A stretch of 64,000 nucleotides of DNA from Membranipora membranacea (taxonomy: Eukaryota; Bryozoa; Gymnolaemata; Cheilostomatida; Membraniporidae), in the NCBI GenBank assembly GCA_914767715.1, contig OU612072.1:4774001-4838000 (forward strand), given 5' to 3'. The notes below the pieces were generated by a model. That model did no database searches. It worked only from the letters and a program-made list of their open reading frames with translations, and had not been told where the DNA came from. The position numbers and the translations under genes were made by a program. The first letter of the stretch is position 1, and every line of letters starts with the position of its first letter. Positions 12,501 through 24,400 of the stretch are shown piece by piece.

Positions 12501-15500
12501 CCTATCAGAGGTTTTTTCAATCTTGTGGGAAAATTCTCTAATTGGAAGATCTTTAGCAGGGAATCAATGAGAACACCGAACCCAATATTCTCTATATCAA
12601 ACATTGATGAATAATATTAGACAGATTTTTAGGTTATAGCCCTAGCTTTGTGGGTGGTTCAGGTTAGCCGATGCCATGCATTACTGTTATCTCATTAATA
12701 CGAGTATCACAACATTGTCTCTCAAACTAAAATCGCGAATGTAAAGCCAGGTTAATGAAGCATGCAATGTCAACGACATTGTAATGGGATTTGCAGGCAG
12801 CTGACAAGAAATTTATTGCACAGTATATGAGACCGAGTCTTTCATTTTCAGCATATATCACAGCTAAATGGCTTCACATCAGACCGATCCATGTCAGAAC
12901 ATATTGCAGCAATTTTCTCTATAAAGGATTTGGTTGTGAAAATTCCAAATATTGGGTCCAGTTTTCAATTAAAAAGGTATTTCAATGCCAGATAGGCCCA
13001 AGATTATAGAGGGTTAGTGATATGCCCTTGAATGTTAGACCTCAATGCAAACTGAATGCTATAGGTTTAGGTAGGTCTACTCACCTGTGAAGGCTGTCTC
13101 TCTCCTTCTCAGTTTCGTAAAGTTTCTGATTGAGGTCAGCGACGCTCTTATTTAGGTCGTCAGCTCTCTCGTTAGCTCTATCAGCTTCGTCTCTGAGAGC
13201 ATTCATCCTATTCCTGACTCCTAAATACAGAGAACAGTTAGAGTGTATCAGGGCATTGCTTCTTCCTTGAAGACTTACGATGTGTTTCTGTTCTAGCTAT
13301 AGAGCCTCAGTACAGAAGAGGTCTTATGCCGAATTTAAAAGTGAGCTAAATACTGAGTTTTTGGTTATGTTCCCAGCGGTTGAGATAAATTATTGTTCTC
13401 TAGGATATATACTACATTGATGGGATATATTTGGAGTCGTCCTTTCCACCTAAGCTGAGTTTATGTTTCTATTATCAATTTTATTATATCAGATCAAAGA
13501 TCATTATTCTTTATTCAAGGCGATATAATCATCCCCTGATAACATCAGCATACCATTTATCTCTGCTGTAGCTTCCATAGCCATGACATTATTAGCAGGT
13601 CCAGCATGTGATGGAGTATGACGGGCTGTTCCGCCACCGCCCGAGGCGAAACTAGGAGCTGATGTGTGCGGTGGTTTAGCAGGCTTAGGAGGAGGCGCTG
13701 AACCACCGTTGACAGCTGATGACTGCTGCTGCTTCTTCTGTTTCCAGCTGGGAGCAGCATTAGCATTGCTGGATTGAGTTGATGTCGGCTACAATACATA
13801 AAATATGCAATGGAATTAATATTCTTTGTGAAAGGGAATCAATGGTGAATTATAAATGTGTCCAAAATCATGAAAGGCAGTATCCGTAGAGGTGGGGTGA
13901 GAGCTGCTAGTATGGTCTGCTGAATAATATGTGATCACAGCTTCATTCGTTTAGAAATTTTTAAAGCATATTGCGCCCTCATTGCAAATGCCACAAAAGT
14001 GAGAACATTCTGGTATTTAAATCCTGCTAAAATATTTACTGAAATGCCAAAGCATCACTGAAGATATCCATAAAAAAACAGTAGAGCAAAATAACTCAAG
14101 TTTAAGCTGCAGGTGAAAGCCCCCAGTAATAAAATATATCGCTATCATAGGTTTTACTTTCAGCTAATTATTCGCCTCTGTAATTAATACAGACAATTAG
14201 CACAAGCAGGTAGGCTAAAAGCTAACAGGGCTGAGTAATTTGCCAGTATTAATATTCAGACGGTAGTTGTTGTGTTGTAATAAGTGTTGTAATTATACAA
14301 TAGTACAATTGGTGATTAGCATGATAAGCTAGACTACCTGGTTTGATGTCGAACAAATTGGGGATCTACAACAATTTTGAGCAGGTTTTTGAAGTGGTAT
14401 AGGGTTGAAGCAGGATGATAAATTAGGATGCGTATGGGTAGGATGATGGCCTGAGAACCAAAAAGAGGTCCAAAAAGAGGTTCGGTAACATAAGGGTTGT
14501 TCACATTGGGTTGGTTGGCTCATTACCTCTTCAGAAAATAAAGTTGATCAGCTAACTGAAAATAAACGAACAGACTAATAGCGACGATCCTGAATCAGAA
14601 TTGTTGCGGGTATGACGGAAAAGCAAAACAACCTTAAACCAAACAAAAAGGGATTCCCAACTGCCAGTATTTTACCGATGAAGAGTCTCCATTCATCCAT
14701 TGATGACTCTTAGCTAGAGAAATATCCGTACGCAGCTTTGGTCTGCGAGGCGACACATCCCTAGGCTGGCGCGGTCTCAGAGGGGACGTATCCCTGGTGG
14801 GGTGAGGTTGTTCATAGGACATGTCCCTTGGTAAGCGTGATCTCGGAAGAGATGTTTCCCAACTCAGGTGTGGCTTCTCAGGCGACGTATCCCTAGGTAG
14901 GTGTGCTCTTGGAAGGGATATTCCTCTACTCTGGTGTGATCTCTCGGGCAAAATTTCCCTAGGTAAGCGAGATTTTGGAAGGGATGTTTCCCTACCCTGA
15001 TGTGATCTCTCAGGCGAGGTTTCCCTAGGTAAGCGGGATCTTGGAAGGGTCGTATCCCTACTCAGGCGTGATCTAGGAAGGGTCGTATCCCTACTCAGAT
15101 GTGGTCTCTGAGGGGACATATCCCTCCCCCAACTCGGAGGAGAAGGGGGAGGAGGCACATCTATTGATTCGTATATTCTCTGAGGAGAAGCCGATCTCCC
15201 CTGGCGCAATCGTGGAAATGATGCATCAAGGCGTTGATGATTTCTTGGAGGTGAAATATCCCTAAGAGTTGGTCTTGTTAGTTGTGTGGAATGAATTTCA
15301 TTCCACATGTATGAATATCTCCCAGCTGTTGCTGACATAAACTTGTGAAAATATACACCACTTTATTAGCAATTCATATTGTAAATATTGAGCAAAGATC
15401 GGCCTAAGTTTAGGTTTCCTACTGTATCAATTTTTCTATTAGAATCTTGTTCTACTAAGCTGTAGTTAGATGCTATGAAAGTAATTACTATAGGTAATCT

Positions 15501-18500
15501 ACTATGATGGATCTATTTCAAATAACCTTTATCATAATTTTGTAATCAAGTTTCCCTGAGGAGTAATAATATTAGCTAGATAGTTAAGACACGACTTATT
15601 GTTGGCTAGGAAAAAATTTGGCCTGCAAAGAAATGAGTGTATGCAAAATGGTTGGTCAGCTCAAATTTTGGCTAGAATAAACTTCATTACTATGTGAGAA
15701 AGCAATCCTCTTCTCTTGCGAATACAACATATTAGTCATAAATAAATATACCTGTTGTTGATGTTGTTGTTGGTGTACGACAGCTTGCTGGTTGTGCTGT
15801 TGAGGTGCCACGTTAGGCTGGACATGCTCCACAACTCCAGACTGCTGCTGCTGTGTCAAGAGAGAAAATATCAGATGAAAGTAAGTTAGAATCACAGTTT
15901 TGATCACGTATTAAAATTAATGAGAAGCAATTACCCAAAGACCCTAAGGGCACATTATTGGCAAGCTAAGATGCAGAAAAAGCTGAAATGCTCACACTCA
16001 ATCAATCATAGTTATTTTGGTTGAATTAGGTATCCGCCAAATACTGAGCGTGTGAAACATTGGTGTTTGTGCAGTCTTAGACTGGCGAACAGCTTCCACA
16101 TTCTTCCCAACAGGTCTGCTTCGATCTGAGTATTAATAGGTGTCTATGATGATCTTTGTAACAGATGATCTGATAGAAAATGAGATAAAAATACATTACC
16201 TGTTGCTGAGGGGCAGGTTTGTTCTTAGGAGTCCATTTCTTCATAGGTTTAGGTGCGTTACTACCTCCCTGGTGTAACGGCTCTTCAGAAGGAGCTGTAA
16301 TATAACGTCTGTATTTGTAACGAGGTAACATGTTCTCAGCTCTGGTGTAAATCCGTGAATGAGACAGTTTAGGACAAGCAGAGATTAGATAACAGATAAG
16401 TTGGAGTTAGATGACTACATGCTGACAAACACACTGACACACCAGGTGACAAATCACTGTATATAAATGCAGGCTCAAACATCTGTGCAAGTGTAGGTGT
16501 AAACAGTTGATGAATGGAAACCCAGTCGATGTTAGTCATAATTATTTTGTGGAGATCATCATCCAGGTTTTGGGATGACGATCATAAAATATGCATTATT
16601 ATTATTAATGACATCCGATCTTAGCCATGTTGATGCTGAGACAGGAAACTGCATGCATAATTCATTAGACTACAAACAAAGGTAAAGCTGGCCTTGTCTG
16701 GAAAGGCGTATGATGTCATACTATCTTAAACCAACAACACAAATTCATAGCTATGTATCGCCCTTTTTTTCTGAGAAAGTTATGTAACACAAGGTTTTGT
16801 CACAGGGTAAATGATCGAGGAAAAAAAATACAGAGGATCATCTCTTGCTCACAATAGAGGCCAAACGGCATCATTTTTGAGTTATGTAATTTTGAATTGT
16901 GCATGTCTCAGCAGTATTTGTATTTTAAAGAGAAATGGCCAGAAATGCAAGTATTGCAGAGTCAAATCTCAAAAGTTTGATAGCGCTTGACTATGATTAT
17001 TACAAGGCTGTTATTACAAGGGATATAGTATATACCTAAAGTTCGGCGCTAAGATTTTGGCTGTTTATGTTATAAATGGACCAAGACTTCATTTAAATCT
17101 CAGACACACTGCAATCAATTTCGAAATAAATCTTTGTGGGAGGGTATTGCAAATGTGAACCAAGTTCGACACAACTCTTCAGATTTTATTCTACAGCCAA
17201 AGATTTCTAAGATGATATAAATAAATAAAATATATAGCTATCACTATAATATTATTGCACTTCCTTTGTTATTACCGTGTTCAGGAGGTCCTGGCCAGTT
17301 TGGTTGTGCTGGTTGCTGTTGATTGATAGATTGATTTGGGACAGGTTGTGGAGTTTCTGCTGTTTGTTGTTGATAAGCAGGCTGGATAGGACCTTGTTGC
17401 TGATTTGATAGCTGGGTAGGATCTTGTTGTTGGTTTGTTACTTGTTGTTGAGCCTGTTGCTGACACGGTACTTGTTGAGGAGCGCCCTGGTAAAGTGGCT
17501 GAGTATGTTGGTGACCTGGCACGTGTTGAGGCTGGGAAGTGGCCTGGTTGAGAGTTTGAGGTGGAGGTGTGCCCTTGTTTATTGTTTGGGGGACATCTAC
17601 ATGCAGACAAGACATACACAGATGCAGATATCAACATTGAAACGAAGTGTTAAAGGTGACATAGTGAAAATAATTTGGTTGGTGCATCAACTTAAGGTGA
17701 ATTTCATGCAGTGTGAGTTATAGGGTAATAAGTACCATTAATTAACTGTGAACAGACACAGGCGTGCATACAAACAATGAAATAGTAGTTACTAATTTAA
17801 ATTCCTTGACAAATAAGCTTGGAAGTTTTTTGGGAAGAATAATGCTCTTTAGTTGCTGAGACAAATCAGAACTGAAAAAAGTTAACTTCGGAGAAATTAA
17901 TGCACAATCATTTTTAAGGTCAATTGTTCCAGACTGCTAATATGATATGGGCAGCAGCACTTGTATTCTGAGCCGTAATAATTTTCTATCATACTATGTA
18001 CTAGATCACCTGAGTAACCAATTATGGAAAGTTGGAAGCCAGACAAACACCACCTACCGAATTGACTTGGCTGTTTGTAGCCTTGTTGCTGATATCCTTG
18101 CTGACTCGGAGGCTGGTATTGTTGTTGACTGTGAGGCTGGAATCCCTGCTGACTTGGTGGTTGATAATTTTGCTGACTAGGAGGTTGGTAGGCCTGCTGT
18201 TGTTGATAGCCTGGCTGCTGGTAGCCTCCCTGGTTGTATGTTTGAGGTGGTACCTGCTGATAGCCTCCTGGGATATACTGCTGCTGTGAGTCGAAAGTCT
18301 GCTGCTGGCCTCCCTGATTTACATAGACAGTGCCTGACGACTGCTGCTGCTGCTGCTGGTTATAGGGCTGCTGCTGGTAGCCCTGAAATCACAAGTAAAC
18401 TCAATTTTTTATACAGATTTGGTAAATATATATTTATATGTCTTTTTTTTATATTATGTTATGTAGTATTTCAATAAACTTGTACAATTTTCTTTATATC

Positions 18501-18958
18501 TTTCAATGTGTGGCACCTTTCAAGACCATGTCGACTTAAAGATTGCAAGCTTGATATTTTTTTAATATATCTTCCAGTATTAAACCAGCACCTTTCTAAT
18601 TCAAGTAACTTTGAAATATCCCACATGTGGTTTCTTCATGCGCTCTGACCCGCAGTATTGATGGGTACTTCTAGATGAAACAATTCAACCACTCAGAATA
18701 TGTAGCGTTTTAACTGAACTAGCCTGACATGTCTTAACAAAAACCGATATAGTGTCAATGCCTCTCTTCCGTGTCAACCGCTATCAAGAAAGTTATAACC
18801 ATGCTCACCTGGTTGTGTTGTTGCTGGGGAAGGTCAGCCTTTCGTACAGTTCTGACACCTCTAGCAGGTGATTGAGTATTCCTACCTCCACCTCCCATGC
18901 TTATCTGCATGGTGGCCGTAGACATGTTTGGATCATCGTTTGATGACCACATCGACAT
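9506..18958 (-). CDS. Prion-like Q/P-rich protein with long C-terminal coiled coil (unidentified family)
   Basis: Fourteen exons in coding order: 18809-18958, 18058-18382, 17276-17596, 16200-16294, 15752-15850, 13554-13788, 13085-13220, 12270-12378, 11807-11899, 11453-11590, 10836-11038, 10418-10589, 10016-10129, 9506-9631. Phases agree throughout and give 771 residues. The start is the ATG at 18958 (MSMWSSNDDPN). Residues 51-158 are Q/Y/G/P-rich with YQPPSQQ-type repeats. Residues 159-330 remain Q/P-rich. Residues 331-408 are P/S/G/K-rich. About 408-771 form a nearly continuous heptad coiled coil (for example LRDEADRANERADDLNKSV), ending LQHSGY. There is no signal peptide or membrane segment, so it is probably cytoplasmic. 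Low-complexity sequence fused to a coiled coil suggests a self-assembling scaffold, which is inference only. I recognise no named family. Two possible extra exons lie in the 13789-15751 intron. Confidence 0.85.
14338..14526 (-). CDS. Possible second cassette exon
   Basis: This 189-base open segment lies in the same intron. It has an acceptor-like ttttctgaagag before 14526 and the donor cag then gtagtc after 14338, again phase 0 on both sides. It encodes 63 residues with many Cys, His, Pro and Trp, unlike the Q-rich protein around it. That makes it weaker than its neighbour; it may be a chance frame. Confidence 0.3.
14676..15341 (-). CDS. Candidate cassette exon with 16 copies of an 11-residue RS/SP repeat
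   Basis: Inside the intron between 15752 and 13788 a 666-base segment (222 codons) is fully open. It has a possible acceptor (ttttcacaag) before 15341 and a donor (tcg then gtaaaa) after 14676. It is phase 0 at both ends, as are the flanking exons, so including or skipping it keeps the frame. It encodes about 16 units of 11 residues, such as SRDTTLPRSRL (twice in a row), PRETSPERSHQ, GRETSLPKSRL and PRDTSPEKPHL. The units are basic and rich in S-P and R-S pairs. An in-frame ATG at 15338 and a stop just past the donor mean it could instead be a small independent ORF of 234 residues. Confidence 0.55.
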
Positions 18959-21493
18959 GCTTGAGATTGGAGCTTGCTTGTTGATGGAAACAAAACTAAA
19001 TACAGTAAAAAAATGATTAAATTATGTTAGACAACTCGATGTGGAAACCATCTAAATATCAGTTTATTTAGTTGGATGTTAATTGTAGATACACAAACTT
19101 TCTCTAACCAAGGTTTTTTAGCTTCCATGATATGATAAACAAATTTGAATACGTCAACAATATTCACCAACCTGTTGTATGAGCAGCTTTAGTCCAAAGA
19201 GTTCTACACAATAACCCGAGGCTTGAAGAGATCGCAAGTTGTGGCAGCACTGATATAAAGGAAGCCGGCACCCATAAACAGCTAGTAATAAAACATTAAA
19301 ATATTATCCTGATGAGAGCTGAGTTATGGTGAATACAAAGGCTAAAACAGTCTATTGGGTATGGGTTATTGCCCGATGTGATTACATTAATGATGGACCA
19401 CAGGCTTTATTACAAAATAGATACTTCCACCTAAGTCAGCACTAATTGCTCAACAATAGATCTCAGTAGGCAGTGCGGCGGTCGCTGATGGTATTGACTG
19501 TTTGTAAAATTAATTAGGCAGCCATATATGGATGCCATTTATAACCAAACGTCTAATTTTATTGCCTAATTAGCAAGCAATTACAGAACAGAAAAATAAA
19601 AGCAGTGCTTTGTGGTTGAAACTGTTGTCTACACTATTTGTAACCTGTATGCTTAAGTTCTTTTAGATATCCGCTCGTTAACTTTTTCATGTTGATTCAA
19701 GCCTTATCTATGCTTGATAGTTCTAAAGCATGCTTCTGTTATATGAATAGATTGATGATTACCTAGCATTGAATATTTGCCATCGGAATATCTGATTTTC
19801 AATACTTTGCACAAACATAATGTTAGGTTAATCTACTTACCCTTGCTTTTCCACTCTATGAATCTCATACTTACGGTAAAAGTAGTGCACATCAGACAGC
19901 AGCTTGCTTGTTCACATTTAACTGAGCAGCCTCTTCACCTCGGTTCCAGGGAAAAAGGCTCCTATTTGAATTTTCGGAGGTTGTCAGTCCTTTTTACAGG
20001 GGGAGCAAACTCATTGATGGAATGTTGAATTTTAGCGATTTTAGATCTTAAGGGAGTCATTTATGCTAATATATTTAAAACAAAAACATGGTATTTATGG
20101 CTTCATACTTTTCCAAACAAGCGATATCAAAACGCTCAATACGATGGGTGAGAAGCTTAGGTCATATTTAGCCGCTAGCTTTATCTTAATCATTGGCTGA
20201 CATCAGGCTTATTCTAGAAACACTTGCTAGATCTCTAACCTCTCAACATGTATGCATACAACACCAAATATATAAAGGCTATAGTCCTGTGTTAGGTTGG
20301 ATATCTGAAATATCTTGGCATACTAACGCTGTTATAATCTTTTGTGCAACTTTTCACAAGGGTGGTTCAACATATTACCATAACCAGATGGTCTAGGATG
20401 GAAATTTTGGGTTCGATTTCATGTACTTAAAATTAAATAGATTGACAATGATTGACATCACCCATAAAACTTGTAGTTTCAGTGACTATCTAACGATGTG
20501 GAATAAAAATTATGTGAGTTTTTAAAACCCCTCAAAACATAATTAAATTGGATTCGGGTTTTACCTGAATTTTCTTTCGCAACATTCTAAGCCAAAAATA
20601 ATTTTACCACCGAATACAACTGAAGAGATTTCATCTAAGTTTTTTATGTTTTGCGAGTGTCTGTTCCACAGGAACAGAATTGAATGCAAGTTTCCCATTG
20701 TCCAGGACCAAATCTCAAGATTTCCAAATCTTCAGATCTCCTGCCTCTGTTCTGTTACCTAGTTACTGTAAATATACCAGGACAATCAACCTTCAAATTT
20801 TAAAATAAAAGCGTCATGTTTGACAAGGTCTCTATCCTTGCCAATTTCAGATGACGAGTGGTGTCTTGATTTTTCGATACATTGTATTGTTTTGATTTTA
20901 TGAGAGGTTACACAAATAAACTGATGAACTATCATAATATTTTAAAGAGCGTGAACAAAATTAGCTGATCTCATAAGAGCAAGAGTTGTCCCCTTTCAAT
21001 ACATGGAAACACAACTTCTGTCTTAAATGGAAGTTTATTGAATGTACAGGCACTGGTCCCCACTGAGCTAGTAGGGTTTGGCCTGAATATTACTGTGCTG
21101 TTAGCAAATCTCGAAGCCATATTTTTCTTTGTTGGCAATAAGGATCCTTGCCTTTTCGTTGAACAAAAAATAATATATGGAATCCTGATTGATGCGACTG
21201 TGAACATTAATAAATGAGGGGCAAACCAAATTTCAGGGAGTATGCCATGATTGACAATATTTTGAGCATCTTCTAAAATGGTGATAGCGATGATTTCTTG
21301 CATGTTACTATTGAAATATTTTTTATTGATGTAGCAGTAGCGGCTACATGTATAACAATGATCATTATGCAGTTCTTCGCAATGCCATGAATTGCATTCT
21401 GCCTAGGGTTTACTATTCCTCATCAATTCTTGTTACAATGCCAACTCACAAGTGCCTGTGAGAACAAAGTTTTTAGTAGAAGCTAAAGCTGGA
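18959..21493. other. Divergent intergenic region between coiled-coil gene and receptor gene
   Basis: About 2.5 kb separates two start codons that point away from each other, so both promoters and any 5' UTR exons should be here. No TATA box or other site could be assigned with confidence. One segment near 21 kb is open on both strands and is listed separately. Confidence 0.6.
20971..21303. other. Segment open on both strands, no gene assigned
   Basis: The minus strand is open for 110 codons here. The plus strand is also open for roughly 75 codons over 20980-21210, with a hydrophobic peptide. Neither reading shows a known domain. The plus frame could be an unrecognised exon or a relic, but no good splice sites were found. 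Confidence 0.2.
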
Positions 21494-24400
21494 ATGCACA
21501 CCGCCCGCTCATCAAAATGTGATCATGTCTGCAGCTATACATTCTGCCTGATGCTAGTACTCTTCAGAGCGGACCAAGGTAAGTGAATGTTTAAATCTTG
21601 TAAACTTTCCAGCTTTGATTCGTAGAGGTGATGAAAGAATCATCTTTGATCTATACGAGCTTAGCAAGAGGAATTGGTCTAACCTCAATAGTTACTAACA
21701 ACTTGAAACCGCATTAATTCTATTTGACAGGTGTACTAGGTACTGTGAAGATTCCCACAACAACCGCTGGTATCATACCTCAGCAGAGTACTACGCCATC
21801 GATAGATATAAATGACCGCCAAGACTGCATCAACGGTACCTGGTACTGCAACTTAAAAATAATCCCTGAGGTTAAAATAAATATTGGGGGTCTTCAAGAG
21901 ACAATCTACAAAATTCCTCCAAAAACAAAATCTCAGGGAATCTATCGGCATCTCGTGGCCAAAAGAAACGTCTCTCTCGGATGTGGACTTCTTATAAGCA
22001 GTAAGTCGGCTCAGGAGACCATTGACCACCTACATGCTGATAAAGTGTTTGTCAGGTTCTCACTTATATCATCGGGGTCCACTTACATCTCACATACTTG
22101 TAACACTACATCTGACTCTGGTTGCTTTAAAATTGGACAGCACCATAGCAGTGATGTAAAGTGGGATCATCCTCAGAACCATCCAGTGTTCTTCCCTCAA
22201 CAGCAAAGTGATGAGAATTACTTGGCACCAAACGGAAATCGGAACTCTACCATTATGTGCGAGCTCATGCTGAAGGACGGGGTTGAAGATGTGCAGCTCT
22301 CGACCCATTCTTTGTTTGAGTGGTGGGATCTTCCTGACTCTATATCTATCCAACCAAATGAAATATCAGGTACAATACATTCTCTCTTTTGACTATGGCT
22401 CTGTATATTACAGATTTTCTATTTTTTGGAGGATAACTTGCAAGCTAATTATAACCAATGTGACATTTTTTGATCAGGGATTTGATACATTAGTAGGTTT
22501 AAGTACACCATTGTTTGGCTAAACTGTTTGATGGAGCTGGTTTTTCTGCATTGAATTGAGTTATCAATTCACAGATTACCCAAGGGAAAGGCCAACCCTT
22601 GGAAGACTGATCTCACACTCTGAACTCGGACTTTCTCAAATATTCCTAACTTTATCTAACATGACATTTTTCTAGGGTTCCATGAGCAGAGAGAAAGAAT
22701 AGATGTCAAATGTACAAGTATTGGCGGTTATCCTGCACCCGACATGACAGTGTCATGTGACTACTGCCAAACCAATGTTGAGGAGAATTGGCATAAAGTC
22801 ACGAGTAGTGGGCGAACTACAGATCTTGTTGTGAATTTAAGACTTGTGTACTGGACTCACCATCAGCAAAGGTATAAATAAACTGTTCAGATTGTTAAAA
22901 GACATTTGTGTTACTATAATGATATTTTCAGCACTTCTGTGTTGTCTGCCCTTTCCTATTGCAGGTGTGTTCTTTTATTAACACATCCAAATTACATATA
23001 TCCATTTCCTACCTTCACTGAACAAATATCAAAGCACTAGCAACAAGTGCTTCTAAACCAACTCCAAAACAACACAAAGAAAGAAAAGAGATAGTTCAGC
23101 CTGTCGTCATATGTCAACAATAGTCAGATGTGTATGTTATTTGACTATATTAAATTCTGACTGAGCCATAGCTTAAAGGGATCATCATGAAAATAACGTA
23201 CTATTAATACTTTAGCAGGCTCCAAAATAAATGAAATTTTCATCTATTCCACAGTTGTTAATTTATTATTATTATATTTTCATTTAATTCTGGTTCACAC
23301 TATTTAATTGCGTTTCAGAGCCATTGGTCTATATTCTTTAATTTTTAGGTTGCGGTGTGTGAACAAAGCTCACGAGTATAGCTTAACTGGAAGAACCGAT
23401 TCCACCAATGTAATGGCTGAGATGGAGAAGCCAATGCAGGTTTTTTATCTCTCCACAAATTTTCTCAGTCTTTACAGGTTAGTTTTTTTTATTATATTTT
23501 TTAAATCATTACATTATTTTATATATTATTATTTATTATATCTGTTGTAAACCAGTTTCTCCCCTTATCTTGTTTGGTGTCGAGTTCTGTAGGCATTCAT
23601 CTTCACTATGGCAAGTTCAATCTGGAACCTTGGCATGATAAAGAAAATGTTTCGTATAAATGTTTATATGTACTCAATGAAAAATCTGTATTATACGTCT
23701 TATAACCATCATATAAAGTATTGCACTAATGCTTTTTTTTAGAGTTGCTTACAATAAAATTAAAATGGTAATTAAAAACTCGTTACATATAGGAAAACCA
23801 ATGCAGAACAAAGAAAGCGTGATGGAAAACTACTTGACTACTTGATATTCATCATACAGAACACGACACTCTGACTAAGGCACTGCTCACACTCACTTAC
23901 CTGTTGATATAGGCATTATCTTGAATGACATAATATTTTCACGCTATTTTTAGCCTAGCAGAGCAGACTGCGGATGTCTATGTAAATGCCACTCAGTATA
24001 TATTCTATTATGGCAATGTCTCATATTATTGGACGACAGATCCTCCAATACCTGGTGTGCATGAGAGCATGGTAAGTCTGTGTGATCGGTCAAAATCTTG
24101 CATCTGACTTTACAAATTACAAGTAACTCAGATTTTAAACTTGCATTCACAGGAAAATGTTAATGAATCAGTGCCATCATTTTATAACGATGGGCAGAAA
24201 TATGGCCTCTATGGTATGTTGGAGGTCAATGTCATTTATCATGTATCATGTAGTGTTGAGATCGCTATCACACGTATTGTGTGATTTTTGTAGAAGGGAA
24301 ACATAAACATATCATATAAAAGCAAAAATGCTAAGGCTGTGACTAATGTGACATGTGTCATCTGGCTAAATGGAGCTCCAAAAGTAACGGAGAGAGAGGC

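Noticed and set aside
13557-13799. 80-residue minus-strand open frame
   Set aside because: It is a shadow in another frame of the Q/P/S-rich exon 13554-13788, whose true frame joins its neighbours by phase.
17424-18477. Plus-strand leucine-rich open frames opposite the Q-rich exons
   Set aside because: They are antisense shadows of CAG/CAA-rich coding sequence; the minus-strand frames splice correctly.
22090-22353. Minus-strand frame across the large receptor exon
   Set aside because: It is a shadow of the receptor ectodomain exon, which has a signal exon and matching phases.
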